DNA of 64,000 nucleotides from Tridacna crocea (GCA_943736015.1 OX031057.1:37906501-37970500); one strand, 5' to 3'. Positions 30,799-41,644 are shown, counted from the stretch's first letter. Made by a program: numbers and translations. Notes: generated by a model not told the origin, from the sequence alone.

Positions 30799-31418
30799 CA
30801 CTGTGTTGTAAGCTGTACGGTACGAATTGTGTAGTCACTTCCAAGATGGCGGACTGTTTAAATGGAGAAAGGTGGGTTTCACATTTTATCATCAATAACT
30901 TTTTTTCTTGAAACTTTCGAGTCATGATACTTATAATATATTGTGAGGGAATGATGTGGTAAGCCTCGTGTTATATAGCAAAGAGCCAGTGCCATTATTC
31001 GATACGTTATATCGGCGTAAACATTGCCATTCGGTAAAATTTAAATTTGAAGTGAGGAACTTGCATCATTTTTAGTTATAGAATGGAAAATCAGCCAATG
31101 CAGTGGATGAAGGCTGTTGTTTCTGTAGGTATTCAGCATGTGCATTCCAATGATAACGGTAATTTCTGTGAAATATGTCTAGAAAGACCCGAAAACATGT
31201 GTTTTGTGTAGTCCACATAAAATTTTGACAGCATCTGTAGTCTAGACACGAGGCTTACCACATCATTCCCCCACAATATATTATAAGTATCATGACTCGA
31301 AGGTTTCAAGAAAAAAAGTTATTGATGATAAAATGTGACACCTACCTTTCTTCATGTAAACAGTCCGCCATCTTGGAAGTGACTACACAATTCGTACCGT
31401 ACAGCTTACAACACAGTG
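30799..31418. mobile_element. 620-bp foldback with CACTGTG ends and 5-bp duplication
   Basis: Arms of about 165 bp (30799-30965 and 31253-31418), flanked by AAACT at 30794-30798 and 31419-31423. Both arms hold CACTTCCAAGATGGCGGACT. No transposase remnant in the 290 bp centre. Confidence 0.85.
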
Positions 31419-31545
31419 AAACTTTGAACTAGCAATATTCAGGTTTTTGCTATCAGCTTGAAGTTCCTTTTTAGCAGATTAAGGGTTCAGCTTAATGGAT
31501 TATAAATTTGATCAACAGCACATGATATAATTGTGTAGTAAACAG

Positions 31546-31766
31546 TTAAATCTTTACAAAACGAAAAAATTCACGCGACCAAACTCAAAGATGTACTAGA
31601 TTATAAAGGTAAATTATGAATCGATGAAAACTGATGCTAAAAGGGCAGATAGCAATTTTGGAAAAGGAGAAAATGCTGGTTGCCAACATTTTCTCCTTTT
31701 CCGGCTATGTTTTCACGGGGCACCTTACCCAGTTTAGTTAAATTTTGTGATTGCGTGGTACAGTGT
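31546..31766 (+). mobile_element. TPM MITE, diverged
   Basis: Hairpin with mutations matching on both sides at the centre (CTGGTTGCCAAC) and GCAATTTTGG / CCGGCTATG at the base. Ends barely recognisable. Confidence 0.7.
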
Positions 31767-32806
31767 GAGTATGCAAGACGTGAAATAACAGTTTAACGCA
31801 CCAGATTATAGACAATGATCTGAATAATGAATGACTGAAGATATGACAAGGGTTTCCTGGTCAGTGAAGATTAATGTTTCTGGGATTTGATACAATTTAC
31901 CTTGGTGTATCTATTTTTAGATTCATTGGTAATGCTACTGTGCTGTAGGAATACGTGTACATTGTATGTGTAAGTGCCCGATTTGCATAGGTCACTTAAT
32001 TTACATAATAAGGACACATCTTGTACCTTATCAATGCCATATTGTACAGTCTATTACTTTTTAAGTCGACATGTACAACTTGTGATGGTAGAGATTTTGT
32101 GGTTTTTGTCAAAATCGTCAAATATAATAGATTTAAGATTAATATAGAAAGAATTATTTGTCTGTGAGGCAGTATTTGGCAATTGTGGGTTTTTTTGTTT
32201 ACCCTGAGTCTGGCTCAGTCTGGATACTTATAGACTATCTTTGCTAGTCTAAAAATGATACAGGGGGGACAAAATCTCATCTTAGAATTGCTCCTCGTTC
32301 GTGTGTACAATTCTATACTTAAGCTGCAAGCTTTTCGCAAAGGTATATTTTGTCATAAAAAGCATGTCGGTCCATAAGATCTAGGGAAAAATACGTCACC
32401 TCCTTGCCAACAGGGATCGTACTAAATCTAGATGTAATTTACAATTCCTGATGCAATTAGGAAACCGAATTGTTCAGTTTATTGTTGTCAATTGATGGCG
32501 TTTTTACATCCCATCATTTTGTGCTGAGGGGGAAAGAATGCAAATTAATTGTTAGATCTATGTTGTATGCTTCTTAATAAAACGAGAGTCGATCGGTTAT
32601 ATAGTTCTTGAACGAAGTTTTATCAGCAATTTCGAATCAAACTACTCTATTATCATCACTTATTATCATCATTCAAAGCTTGTGGATCAAGACCAGACAA
32701 CATTAAAGGGGAAGGTTACTCTTTAATTAGGGTTATTTTATACACAAGTATATGATTTCCGAAATATCTCATAATTTTGAGAAAATTGTGCCCGCAGACT
32801 CTGATC
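31767..32806. other. Intergenic, no gene seen
   Basis: No repeat family shared with the rest of the window and no open frame of interest. Confidence 0.5.
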
Positions 32807-33066
32807 CATCCTCGGATACCCCGGGGGTCTCCCTATTTGCTACGCTACATCGACCCCTGGGACAATTAATTGAATTTCCCTCGCTTTACCGCTGGCCGAA
32901 TGCTGGCTTTTCATTGGTTCCATCATCATTTTGTGATGGGCGAGTGGACTGTACGCTATGACGTTTCGTATCGATTTTCGGCGGCTGATTCAAAGTTTTA
33001 TTAGTCAATTGTCCCAGGGGTCGATGTAGCGTAGCAAATAGGGAGACACCGGGGTATCCGAGGATG
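32807..33066. mobile_element. 260-bp MITE with 60-bp terminal repeats and 9-bp duplication
   Basis: ACTCTGATC at 32798-32806 and 33067-33075. Terminal repeats begin CATCCTCGGATACCCCGG and run to GACCCCTGGGACAATT with only one or two differences. 9-bp duplications are typical of Mutator-like elements. Confidence 0.9.
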
Positions 33067-33129
33067 ACTCTGATCAGTCCAAGTCTAATATTTGATTTCT
33101 CTGGGCCTGTCAGTTTGCATGCAACAGAT

Positions 33130-33380
33130 ATGTCGACTCTTTACCATGCATCAAAAATCATACTTGTCCAAAATTAAAGTACATGTATTTGAAGACGACG
33201 TGTAAAATGTGGTTCATGTTCATGACAGCTGTCTTCAAATTGGCAATATTTAAAAAAGAAACATACACAGTCAATAATTAAGCCATGCTTTGTCTTTTGC
33301 TGGAACGCTTGTCGTCTGCTGGAACGCTTCGAATTTGGACAGGTGTAGAGTTTTATTGTCCAGTGGCCGAACTAGTTAAC
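33130..33380. repeat. Very decayed TPM-like DNA
   Basis: CTCTTTACCATGCATC, GAAGACGACGTGTAAAATG and GTCGTCTGCTGGAACGCTTC are the only traces. Confidence 0.4.
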
Positions 33381-34102
33381 TGGTAGTGAAAACTAAAATA
33401 ATGTTTATTTTTTTAAAACTTATCTTTGGAGAACAAGAGGCCCGTTTCCCGTAATAGGAGTGTGAGGATCCAAGATCAGACTTCACGTTCTGTGCAGGCT
33501 GATCGATCTTGATCTACATGGTCCGAGAAAGGTCGCTTGGCAGCTTAAGGGTAAATCGACTTCATGAAATTAACGTTGTCATTTGCCGTTAGTGAGGGCA
33601 AAATAATTGTTCAATTTTTCGTAGTCACGGAATGCCGATGTTATTTGTGATAAATTGATAGATTGTGTTATGTAAAAGGAGAATAATAACTCTTATCTTT
33701 CCACAGAGAACAGCTTTGTGTGTAGTGTCTTCGATCAACATGCACATGTAAGTGTAAGGAGTCTGATCTTAACTTTTACTGTCTCAGTTTCTCTAAGATA
33801 GGTTTCATTCACGCCGATTATTTCAGTTCTTTCACTGTATCATGAATATCATTCCTTTCTCCATTGTTCACTTTTTGAGGCAGAAAGAAACGCTGTACTA
33901 TTTTCATGGTACAATGGACCAACAGATTTGAGATTTTTTTTTAAACTGATGAAATGTAAAAATAAAGTTACCATAAAAAAAAGTTGCAAAATTTAGATCT
34001 GTGATTCTCAACAAGAAGTATTTGAAACTTGCATAATTTCATTTTCATCACATAGCCTTCCTGACTGTTATATACCCATAACGATCTTCTAACTTTATAC
34101 AC

Positions 34103-34187
34103 ATATCGTCGGTTTGCTTCCAAAACCTCGTAACTACAGCTTGTAAGAAGCTGTAGTTACGAGGTTTTGGAAGCAAACCGACGATAT
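34103..34187. repeat. Perfect 40-bp-arm hairpin, 5-base loop
   Basis: Left arm 34103-34142, loop GTAAG, right arm 34148-34187 with no mismatch. The arm starts ATATCGTCGGTTTGCTTCC. A related, broken element is at 61610-61730. Confidence 0.95.
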
Positions 34188-34485
34188 ATGAAATACGAAA
34201 TCTGATCTTGATCTACACTGTCAGCTACAGGTCAGTGAGTCGCGCTTAGCAGCCTAGGGGTTAACTCATTTATCTGGTAGTACAATACAATACAATACAA
34301 TACAATAATTATGACCAATCTACCTTGGCATTCAGGCATTCATTGGGTTTGTTTTTTTCACCCTGGGCCATAACTTTTTAACCTTTTAGAGCCAAAGGCC
34401 AAGACATGGGCTCTTGCGGACGGCATAGATCAAGATCAGACAGTACTTTACGTGGATTTTGATCTTTGATCTTTACTGTCAGCTT
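34186..34485. mobile_element. Two GATCAAGATCAGAC hairpin MITE pieces around an (AATAC)n microsatellite
   Basis: 34190-34262 has TGATCTTGATCTACACTGTC; 34280-34306 is a TACAA pentamer run; 34423-34485 has AGATCAAGATCAGACAG and its inverse. Confidence 0.6.
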
Positions 34486-34556
34486 GAGAAGTCTGTCAGA
34501 TAAAATACTTATATCAGTGGATTATATTTTCAGCGGTCGAAAGTGTTCATGGTTAT

Positions 34557-34823
34557 ATATGGCTTGCAACACGCGAAAAGGGGCATTCGAACATTTACGT
34601 AGAGTTTCGTCAATAATAAGCCTGTGCAGAATGCGCAGGGTAATCCAAGACGGCACTTTACGACTGCATTCGATCTTGTGCTACAGTAGACTTGCGCGTA
34701 ACAGAAAATTACAAAAACGGAAAGTGTCGGTTCGGATCAGTCAGCGAGGACTGCACAGGCTGATTCTAGACGACACTATGATATTATGCAAATGTTCGAA
34801 TGCCCTTTCTGGCGTGTTGCATG
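34557..34823. mobile_element. GCCTGCGCAG foldback MITE, near complete
   Basis: ATATGGCTTGCAACACGCG at the left, GGCGTGTTGCATGCG at the right, inner TTTACGTAGAGTTTCGTC and its inverse; 267 bp. A 149-codon open frame here is a by-product. Confidence 0.8.
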
Positions 34824-35189
34824 CGCTAAATGTCTTTAACATTGAAAATACGAACATTGCAGTACATTTTGAATATCATTTGTTTTTGGATTTTCCCCTG
34901 ATGTCGCAAAGATAAATGTAATTCCAAGTATAACAAGGTTATCGTGATGAGATTGATTCGGGTGATGAACAGGTTTTGGATGTAATTCATGGGAAAATTT
35001 CAAATTCTTAATCGAAAAAAAAACCTGTGTCGCTCTTCAGAGGAAAATATTGTCTTTCGAGGAAATAACTTTTAGTAGATAGCACGGTTATTTAAAACCC
35101 TTTGACAACCAATATATAAGCAGCAGATTTTAGCCTCACAGGAGATATGTGTTTTTTCCTGGAAGTGTTTTCGGACAAGACACTTCAGG

Positions 35190-35368
35190 GTCTAGTACTC
35201 TCAAACCCGTGGAAATACATGAATATAAAGGTTGTTACCGTCACATGACTAAAATATTGTTGAAAGAGGCACAAATAAATCATTCAACCAATCGATCAAT
35301 AAATCGATCGACCAACCAACCAACCAACCAACCGACCAACTGAATAAACAAACAAACAAACAAACAAA
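35190..35368 (+). repeat. SINE tail and tetranucleotide repeats
   Basis: GGAAATACATGAATATAAAG and GACTAAAATATTGTTGAAAG match the SINE body at 41800; followed by (CAAC/CGAT)n and (AAAC)n. Confidence 0.6.
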
Positions 35369-35389
35369 CACCATCCCGAAGAAGATAAT

Positions 35390-35525
35390 AAATCAAAACA
35401 TTGTGCTAAAAGGAGAAAATTCTTTTTTCTACACTTTCAAAGACAAGTTTCAGCTATGGAGCCAAATTTAATGCCTTGTCTACAAATGCTTTTAGGTATG
35501 GGTGAACGAAGTTCTGTTTAACCCT
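35390..35525 (-). mobile_element. TPM MITE, decayed
   Basis: AAACATTGTGCTAAAAGGAG and GTCTACAAATGCTTTTAGG; hairpin lost. Confidence 0.55.
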
Positions 35526-35670
35526 TAGGCTGCCAAGTGCGAATCATCGACCTTCAGCGGACAGTGTGGATCAAGATCAGACTGCACAGTGCGTGCAGTC
35601 TGATGGTGATCTACACTGTCCTATTAGAAGATATCTACCCATGGATAAATACCTTAGAAACGACAAACAT
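35521..35670 (+). mobile_element. GATCAAGATCAGACTGCA hairpin MITE, good copy
   Basis: Starts TTAACCCTTAGGCTGCCAAG, then AGCGGACAGTGTGGATC, AAGATCAGACTGCACAGTGC, and the inverse to CTACACTGTCC. Confidence 0.75.
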
Positions 35671-35879
35671 TGGGTTTTTACTGTCGGCTTGAAAGTGTCA
35701 TGTTTGTTATTTTGCCATCTTCGCGAGCCAAGGTTACGATCACTACGTGGACCTTAGAGAGTAGCGTAGTAGATCGTCGCCCATTAGCTTGCGAAGAGGT
35801 TATATGAGTGAAAAGGATTTTCAAACCTTAAGTATAAAGAGACTACAAGCATTTGTCTGTGTTTCGTTATGCAACAGCG

Positions 35880-36060
35880 ACAGCTCAGCTCGTGTTGTAT
35901 TAACTAAGCATGTGACTCCAGGAACATCTGAGCCATGCTCTGTGAAAAAGGGACTTGATGCATCTGCGAAAAAGTATCGATCCAGGTCAGCATTCCGTGC
36001 AGGTTGACCTGGGCCGAAACTTTTCGCCATTGCTTAATTTTCTGTATGTCAAAGGCCCAA
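35880..36060. mobile_element. Foldback with CAGGTCAGCATTCCGTGCAGGTTGACCTGG core
   Basis: Same family as 42752-42900: GAGCCATGCTCTGTGAAAAA, a CTGCGAAAAAGTATCGATCC block, then the core and GCCGAAACTTTTCGCC. Confidence 0.65.
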
Positions 36061-36926
36061 TCTTCAAACAGACTACGTAGATTTTATGTATCGCTAATTT
36101 CATTAAGATTCGTTTGTTAGAATGGATCACGGAGATACATTGAGCCCTCTTTTGCCAGAACATGGTTCATGGTTCATGTACATGTGACTACTTCAGAAAA
36201 TGAGCAGTACTCTATGAGACAGGGAGCTTACTGCATCTTCGTGATGGATTACCAAGTGGTTGCACGCATGCAGTGGATCAGTAAAATCCAAAGAGATGCA
36301 TAGTCTTTTGACACGGAGAAGAGATTCCCACAACAAAATATTTTGACTCAACTCAACTCAACTCAAAATGACTTTATTTGGTATTCGGAAAAGAATTTTG
36401 CCATTGACCATTTTACAGTAATATAGCATGAAATATGGCATAAATATTTACAAATACAATATATAAACATCTGAAAAAAAAAAAAACACAACTATATACA
36501 TCTGAAAAAAAAAAAAATCACAACTATAGTATGATTAACATTTAAGAAACTGACTCTGGCTAGTCTTCGCACTCCGAGAACGCTGTTAACTCCTTTTTTT
36601 CACACTGCATGGCTCAACTTAGACTGGTGTCAGCCCGTTATAGAGCCTTTTCATTAAAACAAAATCATCAAGTAAAACTCCAAAACTTCTGTGAGTTGAT
36701 GTAGTTGTGTACCTTGTTTATTAGAATGACTTAAATGCAGGGCCTGATTGCCAGGCTAGGCTTAACTGTGAAGGCGCTTTTATTATTCAGTCTTAACCGT
36801 CTTGAATCGTACTTCTACACATCACAGTATCTACGTATAAAACATACGTACAACTCTCATAAACAGACGATACATCATCTTATAAATCAATTAGCCGTGT
36901 AACGGTTCGTTTCGTCCAGGAATTAT
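36061..36926. other. Intergenic; (ACTCA)n and a duplicated A-rich word
   Basis: ACTCA repeats at 36346-36364; the word ACATCTGAAAAAAAAAAAA recurs at 36467 and 36500. No gene seen. Confidence 0.5.
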
Positions 36927-37154
36927 TTAACTCTTTCCCAAACAATCCCCGCTTTTTACGGGTCTGGAATAGTAGCCTTTTGAAAACATTGTGGGAAAAG
37001 GAGAAAATGCTGGTAACCAGCATTTTCTCCTTTTCCCGCAATGTTTTCTACCCTATTATAGACAGAAATAATCTTTTCAGTAAGGTTGAATTGTCGTCTG
37101 CAACTGCTTTCAATTTGGTGTAGTCCAAAAGTTTGTCGTTTGGTAAAGAGTTAA
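36927..37154 (-). mobile_element. TPM MITE, full length, head to head
   Basis: 228 bp with TTAA ends; one mismatch in the palindrome (CCCGCAATG). Confidence 0.93.
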
Positions 37155-37379
37155 CTCTTTTCCAAACGACAAAACTTAAGACTGGTCCGAATTGAAAGCG
37201 TTTGCAGACAACAAAATGAATGCGACTACAGAATTAATATTTGTTTTAGAAAGAGAAGAAAACATTGTGGTAAAAGGCGAAAATGCTGGTTACCAGCATT
37301 TTCTCCTTTTCCCACAATGCTTTCGAAAAGCTTCTTTCACAGCGGTGTTAAAGGTCTGGATTATAAAGTAAAGGATTAA
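37151..37379 (+). mobile_element. TPM MITE, full length, partner copy
   Basis: Shares TTAA 37151-37154. Palindrome mutated at three sites (GTGGTAAAAGGCGAAAATG; CAATGCTTTC). Confidence 0.92.
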
Positions 37380-37469
37380 CTCTTTGAGTACCGAACAAAC
37401 AAGTTGGACATTTTCAGGCAACAAAATGATCACAGATCATCGCATCCTCAAGGACATTTTCGGTCGTAA

Positions 37470-37560
37470 TATTTTACATAGCGGACAGTGTAAACCAAGA
37501 TCACACTGCACAACACATGCAGTCTGATCTTGATCTACACTGTCTACAACAGAAGCTGGA
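37470..37560. mobile_element. GATCAAGATCAGACTGCA hairpin MITE
   Basis: AGCGGACAGTGTAAACCAAG, CACTGCACAACACATGCAGT, CTGATCTTGATCTACACTGTC. Confidence 0.7.
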
Positions 37561-37577
37561 CTTGTGACAGGCATTCC

Positions 37578-37990
37578 AACCCTTTATCAGGAGACATAAA
37601 CCTAGACTGGTACAAAATGAAAGGCGTTTGCAGACGACGAATTAGTTTAGTTTAAACATACTTATTTTACATCGATTGAGAAACAAGTTCTGACAACTTA
37701 TACTAATCTCTCTCGATTCTGCTTCCTGGGAACTACACCAGTACTCGCGCCGAAAGTGTGGGCCAATGGGAAATCCCACAGTTGACACCCACTCCCGGGA
37801 ATCGAACTCAGGACCTTTTGGTTACGAGCCCGATGCTCTACCTCACGACCAGGGACACCACGAATTACTAGTATGTTTGTCTCAAAAACAGGAATTGTTT
37901 TTGAAAAGGTTAAAATTGTTTCGGGAAAAGGAGAAGATGCTGGTTATCAGCATTTTATCCTTCTTCTATGTCCTTCTAATTGCCCCCTTT
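37578..37990 (+). mobile_element. TPM MITE interrupted by a SINE
   Basis: The left half runs to GTTTGCAGACGACGAATTA (37644) and resumes at 37868 with the arm GGGAAAAGGAGAAGATGCTGG. Ends are poor. Confidence 0.75.
37645..37859 (-). mobile_element. tRNA-derived SINE (GTGTCCGTGG type) with 8-bp duplication
   Basis: ACGAATTA at 37637-37644 and 37860-37867. The sequence is close to the SINE at 28891. Minus-strand B box GAGTTCGATTCCC. Confidence 0.88.
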
Positions 37991-38129
37991 TTTCTGTAGG
38001 TTAGCCAATACCCAGACTGTTTACTGTAGAGTAGGCCTACTAAAAGGTTAATGCAGAAATCATACAAGTTTCATCTATAGAAAGTGTACATTGTAGGTGT
38101 CTCACCACTGTGAACTTCTTCTGGATCTG

Positions 38130-38195
38130 GGTGTCCCACCAGATGCTGTGGACATCTTCCGGGCGCACCAAATGCTGTGGACATCTTCCGGGCCG
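38130..38195. repeat. Two-unit tandem repeat, about 29 bp
   Basis: ATGCTGTGGACATCTTCCGG occurs at 38141 and 38170. Confidence 0.7.
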
Positions 38196-38446
38196 TAGTA
38201 TGCAAAAGTAGTGTCGTATGAAAATTGTAAAGCAAGCACTTCTGCTGCACTGTTTTATCAGAGGTCATGGAACGACAGGTCTAAAACATGTTTCTAATGT
38301 TGCATTAATGATTTCTCTGGTGCAAGTTTCCTATAGTTTTCGGTGAATTATTAACCCTTATCCTGCTATATAAATAAAATCATATTTTCAATTCGATATT
38401 GATAACCTAAAATATAGTTCGGGTAATAGTATCTTCTTATCGGACC

Positions 38447-38775
38447 ATTATCTCCCGCTAGATGGCATTCTATAAACACTCATCTATCTAATTTGGGCAT
38501 CCTGGGTACAGAACCGAACCACTTTCCTATGCGACAACCGTTACTTTGAATTTCCTCAATAAAACGCTACCTCGTGCAATTCACTCAGCTATGATCAGCA
38601 GTCTTGAGGAATCTGGAGCTAAAGCAGGTCTCATTTCTCCTCAAATGTATTGATAAAAACTGTTTTCTACATTTCTACTTTACAGAGCGTAATATTACAG
38701 TCTACCCGCTTTTGGGGCTTGTAATGCGTCATACAAGACATGTCGAATCTTCGAAGAATATGACATGCGCAGACA
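38447..38775 (+). repeat. Dispersed 330-bp repeat (CCCGCTAGATGGCATTC family)
   Basis: Starts ATTATCTCCCGCTAGATGGC, ends AAGAATATGACATGCGCAGA; 90% or so alike to 47615-47962 by eye. No coding, no clear A or B box. Confidence 0.8.
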
Positions 38776-39019
38776 CCGCTTATCGGACTGTGCTTATCTA
38801 CACTGTCCGCAAAAGGTCAGCGAGTCGCGCTTAACAGCCAAAGGACTAATTGTCCCTGTGCACATAAAAGCTAATAATCTACTTCCCGAATGGGGTATTT
38901 TCACAGTTATTTTCCGATGGCTGTTCTTCTGTTTGAGGTGGAATGCAAGGAAAGTGCTATTGGTTTAGACTTCTAACCTTTTAGATTCATATATAGGCCA
39001 CAGGACATTTATTTGACAG

Positions 39020-39790
39020 AAACAAGACGTGTCACCGAAAGTGACAGATGCTCCCCAGCGAAAATAGTATCCTTTCTTTGTTAGCTGTTCACATGAAAAC
39101 TAACAAACACTTCTGACCTTGCATTGGCCTTGACGTTTGACCTACAGATAACTGTACACATCATTACATGTTGTTGACAATTCAGAAATTCATTCATCAT
39201 TAAAAAAAAGCTACAGACACAAACACTACCACCGACAAAAAACATATTTGACTTTGCTGTGACCTTGACCCCGAACAACACGCTTTGTACATGAAACATT
39301 TTAGTCACTATGATATTAACTCATAATATGTAAAGAGTTAGACACTAGTTCAACATGAAAATGGAACTTTGACTTTGCCTTGAACTTGACCTTTGACCTT
39401 AGAAAATGGTTCTTATAAACACATTGTCTTAACGTGGCATACCATTCTGCAAATTTGTATCTTTTATCATTCGTAATTAGATAAGGGACAGCCCAGAAAA
39501 AACACAAACCCCAATTTTTTTCTCTTTTCACCATTTTTTTACCTTGCTGTGCCTTGACTTATGACCTCTTATAGAGTTTTGATGCCAGACACATTGATTG
39601 TATGTGATTGACAGTTGTATAAAGTTACACCCAAATTTATCGCTACCCAAAAGAAAAGACACTTGAATTGCTCTGACTTTGACCTCTCAGCCGCTACAGA
39701 CATGATTCTTGCGCATGACAAATCTATTTTATGTGGTTAGCACTTGTACAAAAATCTAGTTAAATGCAACTTTAAAAGATAAAATCCAAA
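39020..39790. repeat. Array of about 140-bp units with TGACCTTGACC words
   Basis: Words at 39114-39145, 39258-39275, 39371-39402, 39541-39568 and 39671-39689, between less conserved DNA with ACAAACACA and ATGTGATTGACAG-like phrases. 39387-39399 reads TGACCTTTGACCT. Confidence 0.7.
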
Positions 39791-40078
39791 AGCACCTTCA
39801 ATGGGTTTCCACAAGTCTTTATTAATAATTCAACTCTTTTTCACCAAAGACAGAAGAAAACACGAATCCTTTATGATTAGACACAACTGTAATGAGTTCA
39901 CCGGCATACTATCTCGAGCTCGGTCAGATGGCATAGGCAATGCAGCCTGATCTTAAACCTATACTGTGCAAGTTTATATTAACTATTTTTGGGGCAGTCA
40001 GCCCGCTAGAAGCAAAAGTCTGGTAATGTTTAAAACTGATCATGAATATCTTAAATTCAATGTGTTGGGTCGAAACCT

Positions 40079-40265
40079 GGGTCCGTATTTACCAACGAAT
40101 CCTAAGAACATTCTTCGTCTTATTCTTCATTATTTTCCAAGTATGAAAGAAACATACCTTCTGATTGGCTAAACCAAATGTTTTGGCCAATCAGAAGGTG
40201 TGTTACTTTCAAATTTTGAAAGTCTTGAAGGATAAGACAAAGAACGTTCTTAAGAATGGCTCGTG
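40079..40265. mobile_element. CCAAT-centred palindromic MITE
   Basis: GGGTCCGTATTTACCAACGA at the left, CCTTCTGATTGGCTAAACC and GGCCAATCAGAAGGTGTG at the centre, AAGAACGTTCTTAAGAATGG at the right. Confidence 0.8.
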
Positions 40266-41126
40266 ATTACGGTCACTGGTATGGTAAACGTTTCGCTGCA
40301 GATCACATTTGAAAGCATTGTTGTAAAAGGAGTAATTAAAAACTGAATTCAGTTATGCACGTAATACGCAGTCTGATGTTGAGTAAACACTGTCAGATTT
40401 TTTTTACACATATTAAGGATTTTTCAGTCAATCGACTATGCTAAACTTTAGCTTTCTCTGAAACTGATCATAGTTCAAGTGTTCTGAGAGTTGGCTTGTT
40501 ACCTCCTTGCAAAACTTTTCGCTGCCAACCACCTTTTAATATATTGATACCCAAGGAATTATTGCACTCTGAAAGCATTGTATTTGTTAGCAAGATGTAT
40601 TCTTGTATCAAACTTTCTGTATGTAAATTTCTTCAAAGGGGTAGAAACTTCCACTAGAAAGGTGTCCAACGTTTTCCAATTTATCCATAATGTCTCCGAA
40701 ATGTTTCAAAAGGCTTCCTCAGTGTTGTTGAAATTCGGGATCGTGGGATGGTAGGTTAAACCCGTAAGATTAGTTATCATTTATTTTCTGTATGGGCGCT
40801 TTTCCAAGAGGTGGCTGCTCCGAACGAATACTAGTATTTAAGAAGGTAAAGGATAAAATGATTAAATTTGAATTGTTCTCAGATTTGTATTCTTGAGGGA
40901 AATAAGATGTGTTTATCTCATTATCTCCTAAAACTGCAGACGATGTCGAAAACCTGTCTGTGAAGTCTAGATAACCAACATGAGTTTCAACATTAAAATA
41001 AAGTTTTGTATGTACGTACGTGTATGTGACTGAACCAATAGTTGAAAGAGAGAATTGGTTCTTTTCGAAATGAGCTTGTATTAAAAAAAAAACACTTTCG
41101 GTTATGTTTTCTGGAGGCCATTGACA

Positions 41127-41178
41127 TCGGTTGGTCTGTCAGTTGGTCGGTCAGTCTGTCGGTCGGTCAGTCAGTATG
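41127..41178 (+). repeat. GGTC/AGTC tetranucleotide repeat
   Basis: Imperfect (GGTCNGTC)n; related CATC and CAGT runs at 41495-41515, 41552-41590 and 49066-49140. Confidence 0.7.
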
Positions 41179-41191
41179 AGTTAGATCAGAT

Positions 41192-41402
41192 TTAATGTGT
41201 GGTGTCCGTGGCTGTGAGGTAGAACGTCGGCCTCGTAACCATAAGGTCCTGAGTTCGATACCCGGAAGTGGGTGTCAACTTTGGGATTTTTCATTGGCCA
41301 CACATTCGGCGCAAGTACTGGTGTAGTTCCCAGGAAGCAGAATCGAGAGAGATTAGCATAAGTTATTCGAACTTTTTCTCAATCGATGTAAAATAAATAA
41401 GT
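41192..41402 (+). mobile_element. tRNA-derived SINE (GTGTCCGTGG type) with 13-bp duplication
   Basis: AGTTAGATCAGAT at 41179-41191 and 41403-41415. Head GGTGTCCGTGGCTGTGAGGT, B box GAGTTCGATACCC, body CACACATTCGGCGCAAGTAC, end ATGTAAAATAAATA. The best copy for the family's ends. Confidence 0.92.
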
Positions 41403-41551
41403 AGTTAGATCAGATCGGTCAGTCAATCAGCCGAATTAAACCACTTCAGACTAAGCAAAGCAATCAATTAGTCGATCAGTCGGACGGTTCTTCCATCCAT
41501 CCATTCTTCCGACCGACAGACAGACAAACAGACGAAACAAGAAATACAGCG

Positions 41552-41590
41552 ATCCATCCATCCATCCATCCACCCATCCATCCATCCTTC
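41552..41590 (+). repeat. (CATC)n microsatellite
   Basis: Nine near-perfect CCAT units with one CACC variant. Confidence 0.9.
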
Positions 41591-41644
41591 ATTATTCGTC
41601 TAAAAATGTGTCAGCCATTTAGTCAATCAATCAACCAGTCAGAG

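Noticed and set aside
34466-34915. 149-codon open frame
   Set aside because: It lies across the GCCTGCGCAG foldback at 34557-34823, and similar frames appear in the other copies' shadows. No family resemblance.
35149-35343. Small secreted protein with an NQPTNQPTN tail
   Set aside because: The tail is a CAAC tetranucleotide repeat and the front is a SINE fragment.
41205-41260. tRNA gene
   Set aside because: A and B boxes are present, but the sequence continues into a shared SINE body with target duplications, and the cloverleaf does not close.
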